Source: Nitrosomonadales bacterium
GTDB taxonomy: Bacteria > Pseudomonadota > Gammaproteobacteria > Burkholderiales > SG8-41
Length of the DNA: 6,873 nucleotides
Direction of reading: 5' to 3'
Assembly: GCA_009885185.1 (NCBI GenBank)
Contig: VFLF01000940.1
Coordinates: forward strand, 1 to 6,873
Part shown: piece by piece, positions 1 to 5,636 of the stretch
How positions within the stretch are numbered: the first letter of the stretch is position 1
Layout of the letters: each line of letters opens with the position of its first letter
The notes under the pieces: model-generated
The model's input: only the letters and a program-made list of their open reading frames with translations
What the model was told of the DNA's origin: nothing
Database searches by the model: none
Made by a program: the position numbers and the translations under genes

Positions 1-67
1 AATTCTTATGTTTATTGCCCCATGGCATACAGCGAAGACTTGTGACGGGTTACGGCCATCGCGATGT

Positions 68-941
68 TTATTCCAGCGGCGGCAAGGTGCGCATCCACGC
101 CACCAGCGCATTCAAATCGTCATCGGTGAGCCGCTTCAAATACTGCGCGTAGGTCGCCATGGTGATCGCCAGCGGACGACCGTCGCGCGACACGCCTTCG
201 GTCAGGGCGCGCTTGATCTCGGCATCGCTCCACGCGCCGAGGCCCTTGACCCGATGCGAGGTGATGTTCGATGCGGTGGTCATGCCGGTCGGCGTTTTGA
301 ACACACGCCCGCCTTTCCCCGCGCCGGTCTTGTAGTTGGGAATATCGTTGGTGCGCTCGGCATGGCATTGCATGCAGTGGCCGAGGTTGGCGAGATACAG
401 CCCGCGCTTCACCGGATCGCGCAGATCGTTTTCGCTCATCGGTTTTTCCGCGCCCGGATAAACGTAAGCAATCTGCTCGGATTTGTAGACCGGCGGCGCA
501 ACCTTCGCATTGATCGGCGCGACACTGCGCATATACGCCACCACCGCATCCAGATCGCGCGGCGTGAGCGCTTTGTAGAGCGGATACGGCATGACGAAGG
601 CGAGCTTAACGCCATTGGGCCGCACCCCATCGACCATCGCGCGCTTGATATCCGCGTCACTCCATTTGCCGATGCCGGTTTCAGCGTCCATGGTGATATT
701 GGATCCGGAGACGGTAAACGTCACCTCGTCAAAACGCTGCACGCCGCCGGCGAACTGCCGCGCCATCACCGGATCGCCCGCCTTGTCCTTGGGCGTGTGG
801 CAGTGGTTGCAAGTCATGATGCCGTTGACGAGGTAGTCGCCGCGCGCGCAGCGCCTCGGCGCTGTCACGCGTGGGTGTTTGCATACACGCGACGAGCGTG
901 AAGGCGAGCACGACACAGGCCGGCAGTCTTGAAATGTTCAT
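68..941 (-). CDS. Di-heme cytochrome c lipoprotein, frameshifted near the N-terminus
   Basis: Periplasmic electron-transfer protein of the c-type cytochrome family, resembling cytochrome subunits that serve membrane dehydrogenases. The proposed start at 941 follows an AAGGGA ribosome site six bases upstream. It encodes MNISRLPACVVLAFTLVAC, a lipoprotein signal peptide with lipobox LVAC, so the protein is probably membrane-anchored. After codon Leu31 the frame is lost: one extra base in an alternating CG run (841-848) shifts reading. Removing it restores AEALARGDYLVNGIMTC, typical of the family. The repaired product is about 290 residues with two heme sites, CNHCH (797-811, residues 44-48) and CMQCH (362-376, residues 189-193). 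Each is followed by a candidate axial Met (FVMPY and ITMATY). An uninterrupted frame from 916 exists, but its first 23 residues are out of frame and lack a signal peptide. The gene is either a recent pseudogene or carries a sequencing error. The partner dehydrogenase is not in the window. Confidence 0.85.
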
Positions 942-998
942 CGAATTTCCCTTTCGCGGATAACAGTGACAAATCAAATGCTACGGGACAGATGATAC

Positions 999-1015
999 CC
1001 GCCCGCTGCGGGCGG
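999..1015. repeat. Perfect GC inverted repeat in the divergent intergenic region
   Basis: CCGCCCG (999-1005), loop CTG, CGGGCGG (1009-1015). This is a seven-base-pair perfect stem between the divergent cytochrome and VOC genes. Neither side is followed by a T-run, so it is unlikely to be an intrinsic terminator. It could be a regulator site or a hairpin in the cytochrome leader. The function is unknown; only the symmetry is seen. Confidence 0.35.
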
Positions 1016-1058
1016 AGCCAATCCTGCGCGCCACGGTTCAACGGCAGCCCCGGCCTGC

Positions 1059-1086
1059 GTTACACTGGCGCTGGCCCCTGTATCAT
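1059..1086 (+). promoter_or_regulatory. Candidate sigma-70-type promoter for the VOC gene
   Basis: GTTACA (1059-1064) matches the -35 consensus at four of six positions. TATCAT (1081-1086) matches the -10 at five of six, with a 16-base spacer. The -10 lies 24 bases before the VOC start codon, leaving a short leader that holds the ribosome site GGGAGAGAAGGA (1097-1108). This is pattern matching only. Confidence 0.35.
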
Positions 1087-1110
1087 CATCAAAAGCGGGA
1101 GAGAAGGATC

Positions 1111-1608
1111 ATGAGTTACACGCCACAGTATCTGGGACATGTGAACCTCTGGGTGCGCAATGCGGCTCGCTCGCGGCAATGGTATGAAGACGTGCTGGGG
1201 CTGCACACGCACGATTTCGTGCCGGGCCGCGGGGCCTTCCTGTCTGCCAATCGCGAAGAATCCCACGAGATCGCGCTGATTGAAGTCGGCGAAAACGCAC
1301 CCGTTGCGCAAAAGAAGCAGGTCGGGCTGAACCACCTGGCCTGGAAAATGCGGAGCCTTGACGACCTGCGCGAATTCTACGACCGGATCATGCAGAAAAA
1401 CATTCCCATTGATCGTGTCACCGATCACGGCATTTGCCTCGGCGTTTACCTGCGCGACCCGGACGGCAACGGAGTGGAGGCGTTCTATGAGTTGCCGCGT
1501 AGTGAGTGGTTCCGAGAGGACAAGCTGTTTCTGCACAGCGACCGGCCGCGCGGATTGTTCCCCGGCCCTTGGGACGCGCACCTTGCACCCGGATCGAGCG
1601 GCGTCTGA
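1111..1608 (+). CDS. VOC-family metalloenzyme (type I extradiol dioxygenase / glyoxalase-like)
   Basis: A 165-residue cytoplasmic protein with one vicinal-oxygen-chelate module. The paired beta-alpha-beta-beta-beta motifs start at GHVNLWVRN (residues 9-17) and VGLNHLAWKM (71-80). The expected metal triad is visible: His10, His75 and Glu123 in the motif YLRDPDGNGVEAFYE (113-127). His106 in TDHGI sits where extradiol ring-cleaving enzymes carry an acid/base His, and Tyr113 lies seven residues further on. These favour a catechol 2,3-dioxygenase-like fold over a glyoxalase I, but the substrate cannot be read from sequence. Classical catechol 2,3-dioxygenases are about 300 residues with two modules, so this is a short single-module form. 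The start is supported by the purine-rich ribosome site GGGAGAGAAGGA. It is transcribed divergently from the cytochrome gene and converges with the Bug gene. Confidence 0.85.
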   Translation: MSYTPQYLGHVNLWVRNAARSRQWYEDVLGLHTHDFVPGRGAFLSANREESHEIALIEVGENAPVAQKKQVGLNHLAWKMRSLDDLREFYDRIMQKNIPIDRVTDHGICLGVYLRDPDGNGVEAFYELPRSEWFREDKLFLHSDRPRGLFPGPWDAHLAPGSSGV

Positions 1609-1624
1609 CCCGTTCCGCCCAATT

Positions 1625-1641
1625 GTCGCGACGTTCGCGGC
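1625..1641. other. Hairpin between convergent genes, possible weak terminator
   Basis: GTCGCGA (1625-1631), loop CGT, TCGCGGC (1635-1641) can form a seven-pair stem with one G-U pair. It lies in the 54-base gap between the convergent VOC and Bug genes, where a bidirectional terminator is expected. There is no clear U-tract on either strand, so the terminator role is only a suggestion. Confidence 0.25.
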
Positions 1642-1650
1642 TAACCGGCG

Positions 1651-1672
1651 CTCAGTCGAGCCTCAGTCGAGT
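1651..1672. repeat. 11-bp tandem duplication at the Bug gene stop codon
   Basis: Two adjacent 11-base units, CTCAGTCGAGC (1651-1661) and CTCAGTCGAGT (1662-1672), differ only at the last base. On the minus strand the first-read unit contains the final codons and stop of the Bug gene (CTC GAC TGA). The second unit lies just past the stop, so the protein is unaffected. This looks like a small slippage duplication. Confidence 0.6.
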
Positions 1673-2670
1673 TTAAGCCCGATGCTTTTCACCAGCTCGC
1701 GGTTGACGGCGACATCCGCGCGCAGCGTCTTGTCGAGGTCGCCGGGTGATCCCCCGATCACCGCAATATCGAGTTCCGCCATGCGCTTCAGGAACTCCGG
1801 CGCGGCCAGGGCTTTACCAATCTCGGCATTGAGTCTGGCGACGACAGAATGCGGCGCGCCCTTCGGCGCGAACACCGCCGTCCACGGAATATATTCGGCA
1901 TCCGGATAAAAGGCCGTCATTGCGGGCACACCGGGTAATGCCTCTTTCGACGGAAAACCCGTTTTCGCCAAGGCGATCACCCGGCCGCTCGCGATGTGCG
2001 GTCGGGCAAGGCCCAATCCCACGTTGACTATGGCCGCCTCAGCGCCGGCCACGGCCTGCACCGCAGGGCTCATGCCTTTATAGGGAACGTGGGTGAGCGT
2101 AATGCCGGCCTTGCGCTGGAAAAGCTCCATCATCAGGTGCGTGCTATGGCCGTTGCCGCCACTCGCATAAGTAATCTGCTTCGGGCGCGCCTTGGCCAGC
2201 GCCACCAGATCAGCAACCGACTTCGCGCCCAGCGACGGATGCGCGATCAACACTTCGCTGTATTTCACGAGCATCGACACCGCATCGAAATCGCGCAGCG
2301 GATCGTAGCCTATCTTCGAATACACCAGCGGATTGACGGCCATGATGGAGTTGACCGACGATAACAACGTGTAACCGTCCGCCGGCGCCTTGGCGACCAC
2401 TTCCGCCGCGATGCTGCCGCCGGCGGCTGGCCGGTTGTCGACAACGAATTGCTGCCCCGTCGCTTCGCTGACTCTGGAAAACACCAGCCGGGTGACGGTA
2501 TCGCCCAGAGAGCCAGGCGCGCCCGCCTGCACCACGCGCACAGGTTTCACCGGATAGGCCTGTCCTGAGCCTGTCGAAGGGGTCTGCGCAAACACCGTTG
2601 CACACGGCGCGGCCAGCAACCCTCCGGCGCAAAACGCAGCGACTAACCTCGTGATCCCGCTATCGCGCAT
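1663..2670 (-). CDS. Bug-family (TctC-like) tripartite tricarboxylate transporter substrate-binding protein
   Basis: Periplasmic solute-binding protein of the Bug family. Family members capture carboxylates and related small organic compounds for TctAB-type carriers, or act as sensors. The 335-residue product has a Sec signal peptide (about residues 1-28, cleavage after VFA). The family fold follows: YPVKPVRVVQAGAPGS (39-54), DNRPAAGGSIAAEVVAKAPADGYTLL (about 78-103), THVPYKG near the ligand cleft, and a C-terminal lobe ending GLKLD. Length is close to the usual 320-330 residues, plus an eight-residue insert, TPSTGSGQ (30-37), encoded by a dispersed repeat. No tctA or tctB gene is adjacent, as is common for these expanded orphan genes. 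The ATG at 2670 has no ribosome site of its own; a strong AGGAG lies upstream of an out-of-frame short reading frame. The family call is secure; the ligand is unknown. Confidence 0.92.
   Translation of the reverse strand: MRDSGITRLVAAFCAGGLLAAPCATVFAQTPSTGSGQAYPVKPVRVVQAGAPGSLGDTVTRLVFSRVSEATGQQFVVDNRPAAGGSIAAEVVAKAPADGYTLLSSVNSIMAVNPLVYSKIGYDPLRDFDAVSMLVKYSEVLIAHPSLGAKSVADLVALAKARPKQITYASGGNGHSTHLMMELFQRKAGITLTHVPYKGMSPAVQAVAGAEAAIVNVGLGLARPHIASGRVIALAKTGFPSKEALPGVPAMTAFYPDAEYIPWTAVFAPKGAPHSVVARLNAEIGKALAAPEFLKRMAELDIAVIGGSPGDLDKTLRADVAVNRELVKSIGLKLD
2558..2581. repeat. Dispersed repeat copy (core CCTTCGACAGGCTCAG) inside the Bug gene
   Basis: On the minus strand the Bug gene contains CCTTCGACAGGCTCAG followed by GACAGGC. 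I recognise this as a short repeat that recurs in many environmental bacterial genomes, often producing peptides such as FDRLRTG in spurious frames; that is recollection, not a search. It contains two copies of CCTGTC on the plus strand. Relative to the family, the extra DNA is 24 bases (2560-2583) flanked by CAG on both sides. It is inserted in frame between the signal peptide and the mature AYPVKP start. No second copy was found in this window. Confidence 0.6.
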
Positions 2671-2674
2671 TGAA

Positions 2675-2701
2675 TCATTGAAGCAGTGAAGCAGTGTTCA
2701 T
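2675..2701 (-). CDS. Possible 8-codon leader peptide upstream of the Bug gene
   Basis: A strong ribosome site AGGAG (2711-2707) stands five bases before ATG at 2701. The frame reads MNTASLLQ and stops at TGA (2677-2675), four bases before the Bug start ATG at 2670. Translation could reinitiate there, coupling the two. The leader DNA contains an 8-base tandem repeat, GAAGCAGT twice (plus strand 2680-2695). Alternatively, this ATG is the original Bug start and a one-base insertion separates it from the rest: deleting one base would give a continuous MNTASLLQ-DSMRDSG extension. The sequence alone does not decide between the two. Confidence 0.3.
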   Translation of the reverse strand: MNTASLLQ

Positions 2702-2730
2702 AGATACTCCTGATCGGTGATCGAAACGAA

Positions 2731-2759
2731 AGACTACAGCAGGTGGGCGCTTCGATCAA
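2731..2759 (-). promoter_or_regulatory. Weak candidate promoter for the Bug gene
   Basis: On the minus strand TTGATC (2759-2754) resembles a -35 box and TAGTCT (2736-2731) a -10 box, with a 17-base spacer. It lies 30 bases before the leader ATG at 2701. The matches are four and three of six, so support is weak. It would make the Bug gene independent of mpl. The rest of the 178-base gap (2671-2848) shows no clear gene or terminator. Confidence 0.25.
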
Positions 2760-2848
2760 TGCCGCGAGAATCGTGCACCGCGCATGTGCGTCGGTCGTCA
2801 TGAACGGAAGGCGTGAACGGAGTACCGGTTTGCGACCACGGGGGCCAT

Positions 2849-4201
2849 TCATGCGGGCGCCGGTCTGAGTCGCGAGAGAAGTTTGTCGTGGATGCCGCCG
2901 AAGCCGCCGTTGCTCATCACCAGCACATGATCTCCCGCGCGCGCGGCGGCGGCGATTTGCGCGAGCAATTCATCCAAGTGTTCGCTCACGCTGACTTTTG
3001 CGCCCAGCGGCGTCAGCACCGCGGCGGCGTCCCAGCCTAGCCCGGCACTGTAACAAAACACCCGGTCCGCATCGGCCAGACTGCCCGCGAGCAGGTCTTT
3101 GAGCGACCCTTGCTTCATGGTGTTGGAGCGCGGCTCCAGCACCGCAAGCAGGCGGGCCTTGCCGATTTTCGCGCGCAGGCCGGCAATGGTGGTGACAATC
3201 GCGGTGGGGTGATGCGCGAAATCGTCGTAAACGGTTACGCCAGCGGCGACGCCTTTGATCTCCATGCGGCGCTTGACGTTTTTGAAGGTGGTCAGCGCTT
3301 CGATGGCCATCTTAGCGGGCACGCCCGCGTGGCGCGCGGCGGCGATAGCCGCCAGCGCGTTCGCCACGTTGTGTTCACCGAGCAAATCCCACTGCACGCG
3401 ACCCTGCGGCGCGCCATTAAACAGTACATCAAAACCATCGGCGTGACGCGCGCCCGCCTGCCAGCCGCTGGTCACACCGAAGCGCTCCACCGGCGTCCAG
3501 CAACCGCGCGTGATGACACGCTCCAGATTCGCATCACCGCCATTGGCTACGATCAGGCCATTGCCCGGCACGGTGCGCACCAAGTGATGAAACTGCGTTT
3601 CAATCGCCGCGAGATCGGCAAAAATATCCGCGTGATCGAATTCGAGATTGTTTAGGATCGCGGTGCGCGGACGGTAATGCACGAACTTGGAACGCTTGTC
3701 GAAAAACGCGGTGTCGTATTCGTCCGCTTCAATCACAAAAAACGGCGATTGGGTCAGCCGCGCCGAGATGCCGAAATTCTCCGGCACGCCGCCCACCAGA
3801 AAACCGGGATTAAGCCCGCCGTGTTCAAGCATCCACGCCAGCATCGACGTGGTGGTGGTCTTGCCGTGCGTGCCCGCCACCGCCAGCACCCATTTTTCGC
3901 GCAGCACGTTTTCAGACAGCCATTGCGGGCCGGAAATATAAGGCAAGCCGCGATTGAGAATTTCCTCCATCAGCGCATTGCCGCGCGTGACCACGTTGCC
4001 GATCACGAACAAGTCCGGCGCAAGTTTGATCTGATCGGCGGCAAAACCTTCGATAAGTTCGATGCCCTGCGCCTCAAGCTGCGTACTCATCGGCGGATAC
4101 ACATTGGCATCGCAGCCAGTAACTTTATGCCCTGCCGCGCGCGCAATGGCAGCAATGCCGCCCATGAAGGTACCGCAGATGCCGAGGATGTGGATGTGCA
4201 T
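2849..4201 (-). CDS. mpl: UDP-N-acetylmuramate:L-alanyl-gamma-D-glutamyl-meso-diaminopimelate ligase
   Basis: Cytoplasmic Mur-ligase-family enzyme of peptidoglycan recycling. It uses ATP to join the recovered tripeptide L-Ala-gamma-D-Glu-meso-Dap to UDP-MurNAc, returning it to cell-wall synthesis. The 450-residue product matches the family length and is intact. The N-terminal UDP-binding domain opens with the Mpl signature MHIHILGICGTFMGG. The ATP loop AGTHGKTTTT is at residues 110-118. The central-domain motifs NNLEFDHADIF (184-194) and GEHNVANALAA (275-285) follow, then the C-terminal-domain motifs DDFAHHPTA (326-334) and EPRSNTMKQG (356-365), and NGGFGGIHDK near the end. The start is fixed by homology because no good ribosome site precedes it. 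It lies 68 bases downstream of the ATP-grasp gene on the same strand. The gap has a small hairpin (AGGGC 4244-4248 / GCCCT 4255-4259) without a U-tract, so co-transcription is likely. Confidence 0.96.
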   Translation of the reverse strand: MHIHILGICGTFMGGIAAIARAAGHKVTGCDANVYPPMSTQLEAQGIELIEGFAADQIKLAPDLFVIGNVVTRGNALMEEILNRGLPYISGPQWLSENVLREKWVLAVAGTHGKTTTTSMLAWMLEHGGLNPGFLVGGVPENFGISARLTQSPFFVIEADEYDTAFFDKRSKFVHYRPRTAILNNLEFDHADIFADLAAIETQFHHLVRTVPGNGLIVANGGDANLERVITRGCWTPVERFGVTSGWQAGARHADGFDVLFNGAPQGRVQWDLLGEHNVANALAAIAAARHAGVPAKMAIEALTTFKNVKRRMEIKGVAAGVTVYDDFAHHPTAIVTTIAGLRAKIGKARLLAVLEPRSNTMKQGSLKDLLAGSLADADRVFCYSAGLGWDAAAVLTPLGAKVSVSEHLDELLAQIAAAARAGDHVLVMSNGGFGGIHDKLLSRLRPAPA

Positions 4202-4269
4202 GGTGGGCGAGAATAGCGTAAAACCGTGGCAGGTTGAAGCTCAAGGGCGTGGATGCCCTCACGCGGCAC

Positions 4270-5529
4270 TCACTCAAACGACAGCGCCCGTCGTATCTCG
4301 TCGTAACGTTGATGCAGGTCTTCTGCGCTCTCGCCGCCGAGATTGAGCACAGCGTAGCGGTAGCTGCCAAGCCATTTCATCTCGCGCGCGAGACTTGCGC
4401 CGCGTTTCAGATACAACATCAGCCGCGCATCGGGATAACGTTGTTGCACGGATTCGATTTGCGCCTGCTTCGGCACGCGCGTGACTTCACGCCCATCAAA
4501 GCGGCGAAACACAAAACTCGCTGCCGCGCCGAAGGCGCCCTCGCCCACGGTGACGCGCGGCGCTTGCCCCAGCGCGAGGTCGATCAGCACTTCGTAGGGA
4601 TCATAACCATCGACGCGGCGATACAGGTTGACGATCTGCGAGGCCATGCGCGGGTTAATTTCGATGATCTGGATGCGCCCGGTGTCCGGCTGGTAGATCA
4701 GTTCGAGGTTTAAAAATCCATAGCCGTAATCGATGCCGGTGAACAGTTTTTCGGTCAGCACCTCCATGCGCGCCTGCACCTCGGCGGGCAGGCGCGACGG
4801 GTATTCAAAGCGCGCGAACGCCTGCGTGCCCGGATACATCACCTCATCGACGATGCCGAGTAGCGTCATTTTGCCGTTGTACATGAACCCGTCGATGTTG
4901 ACCTGCACACCGCCCATCACATCTTCGGCGATCAGATGATGCGCATCGATGGTAAACGGCGTGTAGCGCGCCATCAGGTCGTTAAACGGCTTGACCAGCT
5001 TGCGGATGACCAGCGTCTCGAATGCGCTGAATCGCAGATGCGCCTGCAACTGGGCAAAATTGTCCACGCGGCGCGCCAGCACCGAATACGTCGCCTTGAC
5101 CGGCTTCACGTACAGCGGAAACGGCAAGCCCACTTCGGCGGCACTCTGCATTTTGTACGGAAACACCGAAAAGCGTGGCGTGGCCTCGGGCGCGATTTTC
5201 TGTTGCAGGCAGCGCGCGTAATACTTGTGCTGCGCGGCGATCACTACTGCCGGATCGGTGCCCGGCAGGCCCAGGCGCTGCGCCATCACGGCGGCGATCA
5301 AGGCGCCAAATTGCTCATTGTTGCTGATGACGCCATCGATGCGCCCGCGATATTTTTTGACCAGCTTGTCGGCGTAGCGCCACGCGTTGAAGGTCATCAG
5401 CCGCGCGTTTTCGGGGAACCTGAAAAGGTCAAAGCCTTCGTAGAAAAATTCGTACCGCTGGCGGTAGCGCAGTTGATCGAATTCGTCACGGTCCCAGTCC
5501 TTGGGAAACAGCACGAGGATGCGTTTCAT
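4270..5529 (-). CDS. ATP-grasp domain protein, predicted carboxylate-amine (or -thiol) ligase of unknown substrate
   Basis: A 419-residue soluble protein with the ATP-grasp fold, whose members activate a carboxylate as acyl-phosphate and ligate it to an amine or thiol. Residues 1-115 look like the pre-ATP-grasp domain (MKRILVLFPK start; IDGVISNNEQFG 64-75; a helix starting AAQHKYY at 98). The ATP-binding strand is LYVKPVKATYSVLARRV (139-155), with Lys142 the likely phosphate contact. The metal-binding end is clear: LNLELIY with Glu276, then IIEINPR with Glu290, Asn292 and Arg294, the same spacing pattern as biotin carboxylase. The loop after Lys142 lacks the usual glycine-rich segment. The C-terminal 90 residues are not recognised. 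There is no signal peptide or membrane segment. It precedes mpl on the same strand, so a role in wall-precursor or peptide ligation is possible but unproven. The start at 5529 has no strong ribosome site. Confidence 0.85.
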   Translation of the reverse strand: MKRILVLFPKDWDRDEFDQLRYRQRYEFFYEGFDLFRFPENARLMTFNAWRYADKLVKKYRGRIDGVISNNEQFGALIAAVMAQRLGLPGTDPAVVIAAQHKYYARCLQQKIAPEATPRFSVFPYKMQSAAEVGLPFPLYVKPVKATYSVLARRVDNFAQLQAHLRFSAFETLVIRKLVKPFNDLMARYTPFTIDAHHLIAEDVMGGVQVNIDGFMYNGKMTLLGIVDEVMYPGTQAFARFEYPSRLPAEVQARMEVLTEKLFTGIDYGYGFLNLELIYQPDTGRIQIIEINPRMASQIVNLYRRVDGYDPYEVLIDLALGQAPRVTVGEGAFGAAASFVFRRFDGREVTRVPKQAQIESVQQRYPDARLMLYLKRGASLAREMKWLGSYRYAVLNLGGESAEDLHQRYDEIRRALSFE

Positions 5530-5571
5530 TGTTTTTCGAGGTTCGGCTGCAATGGCGCGGATTTATAGAGC

Positions 5572-5599
5572 ATTGTAGCGCGTTCGCTTATTCCGTTAA
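5572..5599 (-). promoter_or_regulatory. Candidate promoter for the ATP-grasp/mpl operon
   Basis: On the minus strand TTAACG (5599-5594) matches -35 at four of six positions. TACAAT (5577-5572) matches -10 at five of six, spaced by 16 bases. A second AT-rich hexamer, TATAAA (5567-5562), follows. The promoter sits in the 107-base divergent gap shared with the PhoX-like gene. There is no recognisable terminator before mpl, so transcripts may cover both genes. Confidence 0.4.
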
Positions 5600-5636
5600 G
5601 CTACGGATTAACCGGTTCGCCACAAGAAGAAGGCCT

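Noticed and set aside
1..67. Stretch downstream of the cytochrome gene at the window edge
   Set aside because: It is too short to judge; no terminator hairpin, gene or repeat was visible.
8..901. 297-codon plus-strand frame opposite the cytochrome gene
   Set aside because: The minus strand carries two CxxCH heme sites and family motifs. The plus-strand product is His/Arg-rich with no recognisable domain.
2643..2852. 69-codon minus-strand frame in the mpl-Bug gap, starting next to the mpl stop codon
   Set aside because: It has no ribosome site, no recognisable motif, and runs through the promoter-like region and out of frame into the Bug start. It is probably chance.
4244..4259. Hairpin in the ATP-grasp to mpl gap as a transcription terminator
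   Set aside because: The stem is only five to six pairs and is not followed by a U-tract, so it is unlikely to stop transcription.
4936..5568. Long open frame (210 codons) on the plus strand opposite the ATP-grasp gene
   Set aside because: It is antisense to a well-supported gene, has no family motifs and a basic, low-complexity composition typical of the shadow frame of GC-rich coding DNA.
5530..5636. Search for a Pho box in front of the PhoX-like gene
   Set aside because: No pair of CTGTCA-like repeats with the expected spacing is present. Only a short AACCGGTT palindrome (5610-5617) was seen, too short to interpret.
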